Assembly (NCBI RefSeq): GCF_937123705.1
Contig: NZ_CAKZKO010000139.1
Location: 62,001 to 126,000 of the forward strand
Source: an uncultured Paraglaciecola sp.
GTDB lineage: Bacteria; Pseudomonadota; Gammaproteobacteria; Enterobacterales; Alteromonadaceae
DNA length: 64,000 bases
Direction: 5' to 3'
Shown: positions 8,151-17,945 of the stretch, piece by piece
Layout: each line of letters begins with the position of its first letter
How positions within the stretch are numbered: position 1 is the stretch's first letter
Program-made: the position numbers and the translations under genes
Notes under the pieces: model-generated
Told to the model about the DNA's origin: nothing
The model's input: only the letters and a program-made list of their open reading frames with translations
Databases searched by the model: none

Positions 8151-9290
8151 ATGTTTGCGGCTTTGCCATTTCAAGTATTAGGCTTTCTATTATTCACGGC
8201 TTCAAGCTTGGCTACACCTAGCGCCGCTATCCAATCCATTGATCAAAATTTCTCCAAGGCTATAGCGGCAGATACCCTTCCCGGCTTAAACGTCGCCATC
8301 GCGGATAAACACGGTATAGTGTGGGCCAAAGGTTATGGTTTTGCTGACGTAGAAAACCAAGTCGCCATGACCCCAAAACACAAAATGCGTATAGGCAGTA
8401 TCGCAAAACTAATTACCGCTGCCGGCTTAATGCGACTATATGAACAACAGAAATTATCCTTAGACACTCCGGTTACCAAGTATGTAGAAGTGTGGCCTAC
8501 ACATCATGCCGCCATCAATCTCAAGCAATTAGCGAGTCATACTTCAGGTGTGCGCAGCTATAAAGATAAGGCTGAGTTTCTTCTGAATGAGCACTATTCA
8601 AGCACCTTATCTAGCCTAAACCTATTTAAAGAAGATCCATTACTTTTTGAACCTGGAACTAAACATACATACTCAACATTAGCCTATACCCTTATCGCAG
8701 CGGCCATGGAAGGGGCCGACAAAGAACGTAACTTTAAAAAAATCATTCAACAAGAAGTGTTTAATCCACTAGGCATGCAAGACAGTGCATTTGATGATCA
8801 AGCCGATATAATTGCTTACAGGCAACGTCCATACACAGTTCTCGATGGGAAATTAAGCAATGCGCCTCAATCGGACCATTCCTACAAATACGCGGGAGGC
8901 GGATTTATTGCCACACCATCAGATATCTCCCGCTTTGCCATCGCTCATAGTCAAGCTGGTTATCTCAAACCAGCAAGCCTAAAGACTATGTTTACCAAAG
9001 CGCAACTCAAAAATGGGCAAACAATAGGCTTTGGCATTGGCTGGATGATAGATTTTGATAACTACAAAAATCGCCCTAATCTAAAAGACAATACTCACGC
9101 TCATAAACTTATGGCTAGTTTCGACAATGCGGTGATGCACTCAGGTGGCAGCAACGGTGGAACCACCATGCTAATCCTCTGTCGTGATCACCAACGCAGC
9201 ATTACAGTGGTAAAAAATGTAGACAACGACCCCAGTGCAGATGTGTTTTTACTAGCTCTGGAATCATTAAGTTTGTTACATACACCTTAA
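8151..9290 (+). CDS. Secreted serine hydrolase of the class C beta-lactamase family
   Basis: It is a member of the beta-lactamase/DD-peptidase/esterase superfamily; the substrate is unknown. A signal peptide (about 1-23, ending near S-L-A) directs it to the periplasm. The active-site S-x-x-K is seen as SIAK in IGSIAKLITAAG. A Y-S-x motif stands in HTYSTLAY instead of Y-A-N, and HSGG replaces the KTG box near the C-terminus. These variants point to an esterase or peptidase rather than an AmpC lactamase. I chose ATG 8151 because AGGTG lies 6 nt upstream; a GTG at 8142 has no site. The gene has 379 codons. Confidence 0.82.
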   Translation: MFAALPFQVLGFLLFTASSLATPSAAIQSIDQNFSKAIAADTLPGLNVAIADKHGIVWAKGYGFADVENQVAMTPKHKMRIGSIAKLITAAGLMRLYEQQKLSLDTPVTKYVEVWPTHHAAINLKQLASHTSGVRSYKDKAEFLLNEHYSSTLSSLNLFKEDPLLFEPGTKHTYSTLAYTLIAAAMEGADKERNFKKIIQQEVFNPLGMQDSAFDDQADIIAYRQRPYTVLDGKLSNAPQSDHSYKYAGGGFIATPSDISRFAIAHSQAGYLKPASLKTMFTKAQLKNGQTIGFGIGWMIDFDNYKNRPNLKDNTHAHKLMASFDNAVMHSGGSNGGTTMLILCRDHQRSITVVKNVDNDPSADVFLLALESLSLLHTP

Positions 9291-9317
9291 GCATCTTTAC
9301 TGAACCATATAAAGTGA

Positions 9318-9372
9318 TTGAATTTCTTTTTGTTACAATATAACATCTCACAAATATTGATATATTATAACA
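9318..9372 (+). promoter_or_regulatory. Two Zur boxes and overlapping promoter of the zinc uptake unit
   Basis: Against the Zur palindrome TGTTATAnTATAACA, the 15-mers at 9331-9345 and 9358-9372 each differ at one fixed position. Their centres are 27 bp apart. A -35-like TTGAAT (9318-9323) with TAACAT at 17-bp spacing would place the first box over the -10 region. Zur-zinc repression is inferred from the known motif. Confidence 0.75.
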
Positions 9373-9387
9373 TTACTAAGAGATGAT

Positions 9388-11889
9388 ATGAGAGTTAAGA
9401 CCAGACTTGCAGCGCTTATCGGCGCAGCGCTTTCGCCTTATGTATTAGCACAGTCGATAGAAGGGACAGTACAAACTCAAAGCGGAACACCCATTATTGG
9501 TGCCAAAGTTGAAATAGAAGGTGCCGGCACCACTACCACAACAGACCAAAGCGGAAAATTTGTGTTTACTGCGGTAAGTCAAGGGTTGAACGAAATACAC
9601 ATTAAGGCCACAGGCTTCTCACATATGCATAGAGACATAAAGGTGAGTGGTAATGAAGTGGTGTCTCACACTTTTGTGGCCACTCGCACCCCAATAGAAG
9701 TGATTGATGTATCGGCCTACCCTATTCATCTTTCGTCGATGGAATCGGCAATACCAGTCAGTGTATTGGGCGGCGAAACATTACGCCGCCAGCAAGCCCC
9801 TACTCTTGGTGATACCTTAGAAAAACTGCCCGGGGTACACACAAATTTTCACGGTAAGGTAAGCAGCACCCCTATTATCAGAGGTTTAGGCGGCCCCCGC
9901 GTACTCATTACTCAAAATGGTCTTGATGTGAGTGATGTATCTAGGGTTGGCCCAGATCATTCGGTAAGCAGTGAGGCCTCAACGGCACAACAAATTGAAG
10001 TATTACGGGGCTCGGCCACACTTTTTTATGGAAGCGGTGCAATCGGTGGTGTGGTCAATGTGGTTGATCAACGTGTGCCTACCAGTAGTGATACTCAAGG
10101 TGAATGGCTACTAGAACATTCAAGCGTAGATGAGCAAAAATCGGCCTCATTTAATGCAACAACTGGCACTAAGTCTCTTGCATTTTACGCCGATGGTTTT
10201 TATCGAGAGTCCGATGATTATGAAGTGCCGGTTCAGCCTGAGCTTGAGTCAGATGGTCACGTTATTGAGCATGACAACAAGACGCACTTTAAAGTCGCCA
10301 ATAGCGCTGAAGAGTCCAACGGCTTTACGTTAGGCACTAGCTACTTGTTCGAACAAGGCTACGCAGGAATATCTGTAGAGCAGTTTAACCGTGAATATGG
10401 CGTACCCGGTCATGCCCATGGTGAGGAAGACGAACATGACGATCACGGCCATAACGAAACAGCCGAGCATGAGGCGCACAGTGACGATGTCTTCGCCGAT
10501 TTAGAGCAAACTAAAATTCAGCTCTTAAGTGAACTGGTGTTTGCAGATTCATTTATAAACGGCGCCAATTTTCGAGCCGGTTTTACCGACTATAAGCATG
10601 CCGAAATCGAAGCGGGCGAAGTAGGCACTACCTTTGAAAATAGTACTCAAGAAGTACGTTTAGAGCTGCTTCATCAGCCTTATGCTGGATTTAAGGGCGG
10701 CCTGAGTTTCCATTACAAAAACAGTGAGGTGGCGGCACAAGGCAACGAAGCATTTACCCCACCATCAGACACTGAGATGATTGCCTTGGCCGTAATGGAA
10801 GAACGTCATTTTGACAAGGTATTATTGCAATTTGGTGGGCGCATTGAACGTGTAACCCTTAAAACAGACGAATTAATCCTGCCAATGATAGCGGCCCATA
10901 GTCAAGAGTCAGAACAGGAAGAAGACTATGATGGACACGATACCGACGACCACAGTAATCACGGCTCAGGTAATCACAGCGATGAAGCCCAAGTACCCCG
11001 TATATTTAGTAGCGCACATAAATTCACACCCATTAGTTTGTCCGCCGGAGCGGTGTGGGATTTTGCTAAAGATTACAATCTAGGTATTTCGATTTCACAC
11101 TCTCAAAGAGCCCCGTCAGCCTCTGAATTGTTGTCTTTTGGACCACACATAGGCACCCAAACCTATGAAGTGGGCGCCTTGTTTGCAGTGCACCATCATG
11201 ACGGCGAAGTAGAATTTGAGCTAAGCGACAACCCTATCGACTTGGAAACAGCGAATAACATCGACCTCACCTTACGTAAAACCCAAGGCGACATTGGTTT
11301 TATTTTTAACGTTTTTTACAACCAAGTAGATAATTATTATTACCAAACGGCCACCGGATTACTGACAAGCTCTGAGCATAACGATGACGATCATGACGGC
11401 CACAACCACGGTGCAGCAGAAGACGAACACATTGGTGAGTTGCCTGTGTTTATTTTTCAAACCGATGATGTGGTGTTACATGGCTTTGAAGCGCAAGTCG
11501 CATGGCAAGTTAGCGAAGAGTTTAATGCCACAGTTTTTTCTGACTTAGTACGGGCGCGCCTTAAAGATGGCGGTAATTTACCACGCACTTCGCCCATTAG
11601 ATTTGGCACCCAGTTTAGTTATCAAACAGTGGATTTAAGTGCCCACTTAGATGTCACTCACTATCAATCACAAGACAAGGTAGCCTCATTTGAAACCGCT
11701 ACCAATGGCTACACTTTGGTTGATGTAGCGGTGTCCTACGACTTATCGCTATTAAATCACCAGCTTGCTGTATATCTCAAAGGTCACAACCTGACCGATA
11801 CAGAGGCACGTGTACACACCTCATTTTTAAAAAATCTAACGCCCAGACCCGGTCGAAACTTTAGCCTAGGTATAAAAGGTTATTTTTAG
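9388..11889 (+). CDS. ZnuD-like TonB-dependent outer membrane receptor (zinc)
   Basis: Probable TonB-driven importer of zinc across the outer membrane. It has a signal peptide (1-21, ending V-L-A), then a carboxypeptidase-regulatory-like beta domain (about 23-100). The plug domain follows (about 115-230, with IIRGLGGPRVLI), then a barrel ending in F. Three His/Asp/Glu-rich stretches lie at about residues 341-367, 511-534 and 664-680, as in the extracellular metal-capture loops of neisserial ZnuD. Two Zur boxes lie upstream and a zinc-chaperone-like lipoprotein gene begins 33 nt downstream. Length is 833 residues. Zinc specificity rests on the His loops and operators, not on direct evidence. 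Confidence 0.88.
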   Translation: MRVKTRLAALIGAALSPYVLAQSIEGTVQTQSGTPIIGAKVEIEGAGTTTTTDQSGKFVFTAVSQGLNEIHIKATGFSHMHRDIKVSGNEVVSHTFVATRTPIEVIDVSAYPIHLSSMESAIPVSVLGGETLRRQQAPTLGDTLEKLPGVHTNFHGKVSSTPIIRGLGGPRVLITQNGLDVSDVSRVGPDHSVSSEASTAQQIEVLRGSATLFYGSGAIGGVVNVVDQRVPTSSDTQGEWLLEHSSVDEQKSASFNATTGTKSLAFYADGFYRESDDYEVPVQPELESDGHVIEHDNKTHFKVANSAEESNGFTLGTSYLFEQGYAGISVEQFNREYGVPGHAHGEEDEHDDHGHNETAEHEAHSDDVFADLEQTKIQLLSELVFADSFINGANFRAGFTDYKHAEIEAGEVGTTFENSTQEVRLELLHQPYAGFKGGLSFHYKNSEVAAQGNEAFTPPSDTEMIALAVMEERHFDKVLLQFGGRIERVTLKTDELILPMIAAHSQESEQEEDYDGHDTDDHSNHGSGNHSDEAQVPRIFSSAHKFTPISLSAGAVWDFAKDYNLGISISHSQRAPSASELLSFGPHIGTQTYEVGALFAVHHHDGEVEFELSDNPIDLETANNIDLTLRKTQGDIGFIFNVFYNQVDNYYYQTATGLLTSSEHNDDDHDGHNHGAAEDEHIGELPVFIFQTDDVVLHGFEAQVAWQVSEEFNATVFSDLVRARLKDGGNLPRTSPIRFGTQFSYQTVDLSAHLDVTHYQSQDKVASFETATNGYTLVDVAVSYDLSLLNHQLAVYLKGHNLTDTEARVHTSFLKNLTPRPGRNFSLGIKGYF

Positions 11890-11922
11890 GCAACTCTCAA
11901 TTTAAAGCATTAGGAAATCACT

Positions 11923-13317
11923 ATGACAAACCCAACTACCCGTAATTTACTTGCCATGTCAATATTATCTGCTTTGTTGTTAGGTTGCGGTAACGCAGAA
12001 ACCACCATCAATGAACTTGAATCAATTGTTGTTCCTGATACTGAAACAGACGACCACACATCTGGAGATACTGACGGAGACTATATAATCAATAGTTTAG
12101 GTCGTTTAGCGGTGACCTCTACACAAAGTAATAATATCAGCCTATTAGATATCGACGATGGAAGTCTACTTGATAACTTTGCCCTAAAATACGATGGCAC
12201 CAGTATTTCAGCTTCAGCAAATAACCGCTATGTTGTTCTTAATTCAAGAAACTTTGATACTGTACAATTCTTAGATGCTGGCCTGTGGCGCGAAGATCAC
12301 GTTGCACACATACACGATTATCAACAAGCACCAAGTATGAGTGACTTTGAATTGAGCGGAATTAAACCTACACACCTGAGTGCCCATGAAGGCAATTTAG
12401 CAGTCTTCTATGATGGTGACAGCGAAGCAGGTTTACCCGCAGCCATACACCTTGTGTCAGACAATGATATTAATTCACAAACCACAGTCCCCACCTTCTT
12501 AGAGTACCCTGTTAATATGCATGGCGTAGCTTTGCCTCGCGGTGAATTTGTCATAGCCACGATCCGCCGTGAGGACTCAGACAACACCTCAAACAATAAT
12601 ACCTTACCCGATCAAGTAGCTGTTCACCATATTCATGATGAGGAGTTAGAACTAGAACAAGTGATAGATATGGCCTGCCCTGATCTCCACGGTGCAGCCC
12701 AAAATCATGAGTTTTTGGCCTTTGGATTTAGTGACGGTGTGATGGTAATTCATGATCATGATGGCGAGTTCGAAGCGCATAAAATTCCAAATATCGAAGC
12801 CATAAACAAGGTGCGGATTGGTACAATATATGGACATGAAAACAGCGAACTACTTGTAGGTATTGCCAGCACTCATGGCTCTGGTGCAGCAACAGTGCTA
12901 ACGATAACTCCTGAAGAAAACGAAATGGAACTACTCGACTGGCAAGGCCTTGAAAACGCTAACCCAGTGTCATATTCATTTACTTACGATGGCGCTCATT
13001 TTGTGATCCTAGATGACCAAGGCTATGTCACCATACTCGCTGTTGAGCAACACGAAGGCCATACTCATCTAGAATTTGAAAACAGACTAAGCGTTACCGA
13101 ACTTGACGTTGCTACTATGCCAGAAGGCACATCCTTTGGCATGGCTGTATCCAAAAACGATAATCATATATACGTGTCTGATCCTATGTCGCAACATATT
13201 TTACAAATCGATATAGAAACAATGAGCATAGAAGGCGATATGGAACTGGACTTTATACCCGCAGCAATTGTTTGGTTGGGCATAGCCGCAGAAGATCACG
13301 ATAACGGCCACCATTAA
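11923..13317 (+). CDS. AztD-like zinc metallochaperone lipoprotein
   Basis: Resembles AztD, the periplasmic beta-propeller chaperone that hands zinc to the AztABC importer. The N-terminus is a lipoprotein signal with lipobox L-L-G-C (about residues 19-22), unlike the soluble form I know of AztD. An acidic/His stretch TETDDHTSGDTDGD follows. Family-like segments are HGVALPRGEF, then MACPDLHGAAQNHEF, then AFGFSDGVMVIHDHDGE. Many paired His and Asp residues suit metal binding. It forms a unit with the upstream ZnuD-like receptor under Zur boxes. No aztABC or znuABC gene is in the window, so its partner importer must be elsewhere. Length is 464 residues. Confidence 0.72.
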   Translation: MTNPTTRNLLAMSILSALLLGCGNAETTINELESIVVPDTETDDHTSGDTDGDYIINSLGRLAVTSTQSNNISLLDIDDGSLLDNFALKYDGTSISASANNRYVVLNSRNFDTVQFLDAGLWREDHVAHIHDYQQAPSMSDFELSGIKPTHLSAHEGNLAVFYDGDSEAGLPAAIHLVSDNDINSQTTVPTFLEYPVNMHGVALPRGEFVIATIRREDSDNTSNNNTLPDQVAVHHIHDEELELEQVIDMACPDLHGAAQNHEFLAFGFSDGVMVIHDHDGEFEAHKIPNIEAINKVRIGTIYGHENSELLVGIASTHGSGAATVLTITPEENEMELLDWQGLENANPVSYSFTYDGAHFVILDDQGYVTILAVEQHEGHTHLEFENRLSVTELDVATMPEGTSFGMAVSKNDNHIYVSDPMSQHILQIDIETMSIEGDMELDFIPAAIVWLGIAAEDHDNGHH

Positions 13318-13329
13318 GCTATCCCCAAA

Positions 13330-13360
13330 GGACGCCTAAGTTCAGGTTGCTCAGGCGTCC
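13330..13360 (+). terminator. Hairpin after the zinc uptake unit
   Basis: GGACGCCT (13330-13337) pairs with AGGCGTCC (13353-13360) in a perfect 8-bp GC-rich stem. The U-run is poor (TTGCTG), so termination may be inefficient. Confidence 0.45.
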
Positions 13361-13427
13361 TTGCTGACTGCGATTAAAAGCCCCACTGGCTATAAAACAT
13401 CAATCGCCACAGTTGCTATCAAGTGTT

Positions 13428-13455
13428 TCAATAAAGAAAAGAGGAAACACCTCTC
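13428..13455 (-). terminator. Terminator of the dolP operon
   Basis: On the minus strand AGAGG-tgttt-CCTCT (13454-13440) is followed by TTTCTTTATT, just after the dolP stop at 13462. The stem is short, but the position and U-rich tail fit an intrinsic terminator. Confidence 0.55.
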
Positions 13456-13461
13456 AATCGG

Positions 13462-14055
13462 TTATATGGAATGGTTGGTATTGTATTCAAACGCCTTAAT
13501 AACCTGCTTTACACCTTTGATGTTGCGGGTTATATCTACCGCTATTCTAGACTCCTTATCGCTCACTAGTCCCATTAAAAATACTTCACCATTCTCAACC
13601 TCAATCTCAATATGTAAGCCGTCAATACGTTTGTCGGCTATCAATTGAGTTTTTACTTTTGAGGCCAACCATGTGTCACTTGCTACAACGCTTGCTGGTA
13701 TTGGTGAGCCAAGGCGAATTTGATTGTGGAGTTTTCTAATGTTTTTCACCGACATTGCCAATTTTTCGGTTTGCTGTATTAGTGTCTGAGTAGGTGCTTG
13801 GCCTACTAATAAAGCAACGCCGTTAAATACTTGAATCGTTACATTAGCCTGATGACTTATAGCTTCATTACCTGCAATAGCCACTGAAATGCGACTGGCT
13901 AATGTTGTGTCGTCAATTTGGGTACCCATTGTACGTCTATCATGGGCAACAGACGCAGCTCCCACACCCGCGCCAACGATTAACCCTGCGCAGCCTTGTA
14001 TGCATAAGATTGCTGTGACAAGCAAGGGTAAATAAATTCTATTGTTTTTGCTCAT
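13462..14055 (-). CDS. dolP: BON-domain outer membrane lipoprotein
   Basis: DolP (YraP) binds anionic phospholipid at division sites and supports outer membrane integrity and BAM function. It has a lipoprotein signal with I-Q-G-C near residue 22 and a glycine-rich linker (GLIVGAGVGAASVA). Two BON domains follow, about 45-115 (with NVTIQVFNGVALLVG) and 122-190 (with IEIEVENGEVFLMG). The 197 residues are close to E. coli DolP. It is the last gene of lpoA-yraN-diaA-dolP, starting 3 nt after diaA, as in many gammaproteobacteria. Neighbourhood and domain pair make the identity firm. Confidence 0.93.
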   Translation of the reverse strand: MSKNNRIYLPLLVTAILCIQGCAGLIVGAGVGAASVAHDRRTMGTQIDDTTLASRISVAIAGNEAISHQANVTIQVFNGVALLVGQAPTQTLIQQTEKLAMSVKNIRKLHNQIRLGSPIPASVVASDTWLASKVKTQLIADKRIDGLHIEIEVENGEVFLMGLVSDKESRIAVDITRNIKGVKQVIKAFEYNTNHSI

Positions 14056-14058
14056 ATC

Positions 14059-14661
<603 letters not shown>

Positions 14662-14693
14662 TTAAAATTTATAATGTCACTTGGCTAGTGTTT

Positions 14694-15068
14694 TCAAACA
14701 CTTTTAAGCCAATTAATAATTGGCTGATGCTGGCCTTGACCTTCAATGCCAATTACATCAATTCTGTGTGGCACCACACTTGGATTAAAGTTATTTTGTT
14801 GCATGTAATACATAACCGCAGATTCAAACTTACGCTTTTTTTTGGCATGAAAAAACTCAACGGCTTTTCCATGCTGGCTGTTCTTTCGGTATTTCACCTC
14901 TACAAACACCAATTCAGTACCATCTCGCATAATTAAGTCAATTTCGCCAGAACGACATCTATAATTTTGCATAACAAAGGTCAGACCTTGTTGCTCTAAG
15001 AAGGTTCGCGCAACACGTTCGGCTTCACTGCCTATAATCGGAGATAGCGCCTGCTTAATCCAATTCAA
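14694..15068 (-). CDS. yraN: UPF0102 family protein YraN
   Basis: It is a small endonuclease-like protein of unknown role (UPF0102, restriction-endonuclease fold). The conserved segments EAERVARTFLEQQG, GEIDLIMRDG and LVFVEVKYR carry the E-D-ExK residues expected of the fold. Length is 124 residues. Its start overlaps the lpoA 3' end by 14 nt, and diaA follows after 41 nt, so it is inside the lpoA-yraN-diaA-dolP operon. No function beyond the family is claimed. Confidence 0.92.
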   Translation of the reverse strand: MNWIKQALSPIIGSEAERVARTFLEQQGLTFVMQNYRCRSGEIDLIMRDGTELVFVEVKYRKNSQHGKAVEFFHAKKKRKFESAVMYYMQQNNFNPSVVPHRIDVIGIEGQGQHQPIINWLKSV

Positions 15069-16968
15069 GTAATTTCACTCGGTCTTGAGCAACTTGTGCC
15101 CAAGGCAAACGCCTGTGTACCACGCCTTTATCATCAATATTAATGTCTCCAGTTAGACCTTGACTGATCATTTGTGGAAGCGTTTTTAGTCGACGTAAAT
15201 TGGGTAGTAAGTTGTAGGCATCAAACCCTAAAGCAAAAAGTCTTAGTAAGGTATCTTGCCTTTGCGGCCAAAGTTGTGTGGTTTGATTCGCTAAGGTCTG
15301 CCAATTATGATCAGGCAACATCCAAGGCATATCTGTAAAGGTTAGATTGCGAAGATCTCTCAAACTATTACTATTTAAATCAAGGCTATAGCTGCGCGAA
15401 GATGCGAACACCGACAATGATTTACGGGCGAATGGGCTAAGGCTTGCTTCAATAATAGGGTTGAGTAATCTGGTCTGTTCAGGGTTTGCAAATAGCACTA
15501 TGGCATCAATATCTCGACGATTTCTTTCAACGCTAATCACTTCTACATCTGACAAGGATTCTATCTGGGCAGCACGCTCTTTACTTTGCGCCACATCCAA
15601 CATTTCTGACACTCTTAATCGCATATCTTTGCTATCGGTAAATAAGGTTAAGTCTGGCGCAACGACATTTGCGTTTTCTTGCCATTGAGTAATAAAAGCC
15701 TCAGCCATCCTTTGCGTTATTGGATTTTCAGCTGCAAAGATTATGGGCCTAATTAATTGTTTACTTTGAATGTAACGCGCCAGTTGCTCTGCTTCATCTT
15801 CTGGGGCTAGGGAAAAATAATAATGCTCTGCTTCGACTATTTCTGATCCTTCAAAACGTGGCACATCTGTCGACTTAAATTCATCTAAAGAAAAGGCTTG
15901 AGCCTCTAACTGTACGCGGTTTAACGCTAACAATATCTTATCTTTGGGTAAAATTGCTGCCAATTCAATTATTTGCTGCTTGACCAAAGGCCCTAAGACC
16001 ACATCAAAATCAGCCACCATAGTATTGAGTTGCTGGGGTGTTTTTAACGCCGAATCAAAAAACCGAATTTCTGGGTGTGGCTGAACATTAGGCTGATTGA
16101 CTGCCTCCCGTGACAAAGTTTCAAAATAGGCGGCCAAAATTCCGTCTTTTATGGCTAAACCTTGAATGGAAAGCCGGCCTGTTAGTGGTAACAAAACGGC
16201 AATACGCTGCGTTTGTATCTGCGCAAGACGCAAGGTGTCTTGTATTGCCACAGGAAGATCAGATGCCAGTGGATGGGACACATGCAAGCCTTGCCAATTA
16301 ACTATTTCTTGAAGAAATAATTCTGGTTGTAACCCGTATCGTTTGACAATGATGGCAAGCTGTAGCCAAGGTGTAAGAACTTGCTCATAAGCCACTGCCC
16401 GTTCCAATTCTTCCAAATCTAACTTTTGGATCCATTGCCACACTGCATGGGATTTTTGAGGCTCTTGAATATCTGAATCTAATAATGATGTTGCGGCTTT
16501 GAGCCATTCTTTATTGTTAATATGAAGCTGCGCTTCTAGGGCAGCGATCCTAGCTTGAAATTCATCATTATTTGCTAATTTTTCAAGAATGAGGTCGAGA
16601 TGTTCAAATGGTTGCTCCACCACCAACAAATAACATTCCGCCAAAATCAGATTACCATACACCTGAAGACGTTCATCCAGTAACTCAGGCAGAAGCAGCT
16701 GTAACATTTTAATACTTTTAACACATTGTTGTTCGCTTTGTAGCGCTTCAGCGGCCTGAACTAAATACTTATTACGCTGATAGTTGTTACTAACTTGGGT
16801 GTTAAGTTGCTTGGCTTGCGCTAGATAATAATCACTATTTTTCACTATCTTGGTTATATTTTTGGTGGATTCAACCATCACTCTTTTAGCTTGCCGAGAC
16901 GGACTACTGGTACAAGAAAATAAACAAAAAACAGTGATACACAATACCACTAGCACTCGAAAACTCAT
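15055..16968 (-). CDS. lpoA: Penicillin-binding protein activator LpoA
   Basis: Outer membrane lipoprotein that reaches through the periplasm to stimulate the glycan-building enzyme PBP1A. The lipobox L-F-S-C is near residue 19. A TPR-like helical N-terminal half (about 45-245) is followed by a periplasmic-binding-protein-like domain (about 255-637, beginning QRIAVLLPLTGRLSIQG). The 637 residues and the order lpoA-yraN-diaA-dolP match the family. It is divergent from rsmI with a 137-nt gap that should hold both promoters; no operator was recognised there. Confidence 0.93.
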   Translation of the reverse strand: MSFRVLVVLCITVFCLFSCTSSPSRQAKRVMVESTKNITKIVKNSDYYLAQAKQLNTQVSNNYQRNKYLVQAAEALQSEQQCVKSIKMLQLLLPELLDERLQVYGNLILAECYLLVVEQPFEHLDLILEKLANNDEFQARIAALEAQLHINNKEWLKAATSLLDSDIQEPQKSHAVWQWIQKLDLEELERAVAYEQVLTPWLQLAIIVKRYGLQPELFLQEIVNWQGLHVSHPLASDLPVAIQDTLRLAQIQTQRIAVLLPLTGRLSIQGLAIKDGILAAYFETLSREAVNQPNVQPHPEIRFFDSALKTPQQLNTMVADFDVVLGPLVKQQIIELAAILPKDKILLALNRVQLEAQAFSLDEFKSTDVPRFEGSEIVEAEHYYFSLAPEDEAEQLARYIQSKQLIRPIIFAAENPITQRMAEAFITQWQENANVVAPDLTLFTDSKDMRLRVSEMLDVAQSKERAAQIESLSDVEVISVERNRRDIDAIVLFANPEQTRLLNPIIEASLSPFARKSLSVFASSRSYSLDLNSNSLRDLRNLTFTDMPWMLPDHNWQTLANQTTQLWPQRQDTLLRLFALGFDAYNLLPNLRRLKTLPQMISQGLTGDINIDDKGVVHRRLPWAQVAQDRVKLLELD

Positions 16969-17105
16969 GGCTGAAATCCATAAAATAACTTGCTGAATAG
17001 TTTATAGTATTAGCCATAAATATCTAATGCTTTGTGATTAGCTTTTGAGATAAAACCAATACTCTTGCTAATGCTACAAGGCCCTTTTTTCTTGGAGAGT
17101 CTTCA

Positions 17106-17945
17106 TTGACTGAGTTAGGCACCTTATATATTGTCGCTACGCCCATTGGCAATTTGGAAGACATTTCCCACAGAGCTTTGCGTATTTTGGCCGAAGCCGA
17201 CTTAATTGCCGCAGAAGATACACGCCATAGTCAGCGTTTGTTGCAACATTACTCGATTGCCACGAGATTAACCTCTTTGCATGATCATAATGAATCCCAA
17301 CGAGCGAAACAGCTCATCGAAAAACTTAAATTGGGTGAGAATATCGCATTGATTTCTGATGCTGGAACACCTCTAATTAGCGACCCTGGCTATGGCTTGG
17401 TCACGCAGTGCAGAGATGCAGGGCTTGAGGTTGTGCCTATACCAGGGCCATGTGCAGCAATAACGGCTTTATGCGCGGCCGGTTTAGCAACAGACCAATT
17501 TAAATTTGCAGGTTTTTTACCCGTCAAAGCCGTGGCCAAGCAGCAAGCCTTGCAGCGTTTGCTCAACGAGTCTAGTACCAGCGTATTCTACGAGTCCCCA
17601 CGCAGAGTGGCCGATACCGTCCGACAAATTGTTGCTGAATTAGGTGAAACTAGACAAATGGTAGTGGCTAAAGAGCTAACCAAAACCTTTGAAACATTTT
17701 ACTCAGGTAGCGCTCAGTCGTGCTTAACTTGGCTTGAAGCCGATGCCAATCATCAAAGAGGTGAGTTTGTGTTAATGATTGCCGGTGTTGAGCAAGACCA
17801 AACCGAGGTCACAGAAGAGGCCCTTAATCTACTGAAATTATTAATCAAAGAATTACCCCTTAAAAAGGCCGCGGCGCTAACCGCCGAACAATATGGTCTT
17901 AAGAAAAATCACCTATATCAACTGGGTTTAGAACTAAAACCATGA
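17106..17945 (+). CDS. rsmI: 16S rRNA 2'-O-methyltransferase (C1402)
   Basis: RsmI methylates the ribose of C1402 in the decoding centre of 16S rRNA using SAM. It is a tetrapyrrole-methylase-fold protein with signatures LYIVATPIGNLEDIS (near 6-20), AAEDTRHS and ISDAGTPLISDPG (near 83-95). The start is TTG at 17106, supported by GGAGAG ending 6 nt upstream; the next in-frame start would remove the first motif. Length is 279 residues. It is divergent from lpoA, as in related bacteria, and overlaps apbE by 4 nt. Confidence 0.94.
   Translation: MTELGTLYIVATPIGNLEDISHRALRILAEADLIAAEDTRHSQRLLQHYSIATRLTSLHDHNESQRAKQLIEKLKLGENIALISDAGTPLISDPGYGLVTQCRDAGLEVVPIPGPCAAITALCAAGLATDQFKFAGFLPVKAVAKQQALQRLLNESSTSVFYESPRRVADTVRQIVAELGETRQMVVAKELTKTFETFYSGSAQSCLTWLEADANHQRGEFVLMIAGVEQDQTEVTEEALNLLKLLIKELPLKKAAALTAEQYGLKKNHLYQLGLELKP

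Noticed and set aside
13361..13648. 95-codon plus-strand open frame overlapping dolP
   Set aside because: Most of it is antisense to the BON domain of dolP; there is no ribosome binding site and no recognisable domain. The minus-strand gene and its terminator explain the region.
16969..17105. RNase P RNA (rnpB) near rsmI
   Set aside because: rnpB often lies near rsmI in gammaproteobacteria, but the 137-nt gap is too short, and none of the conserved RNase P segments is visible here or after rsmI.
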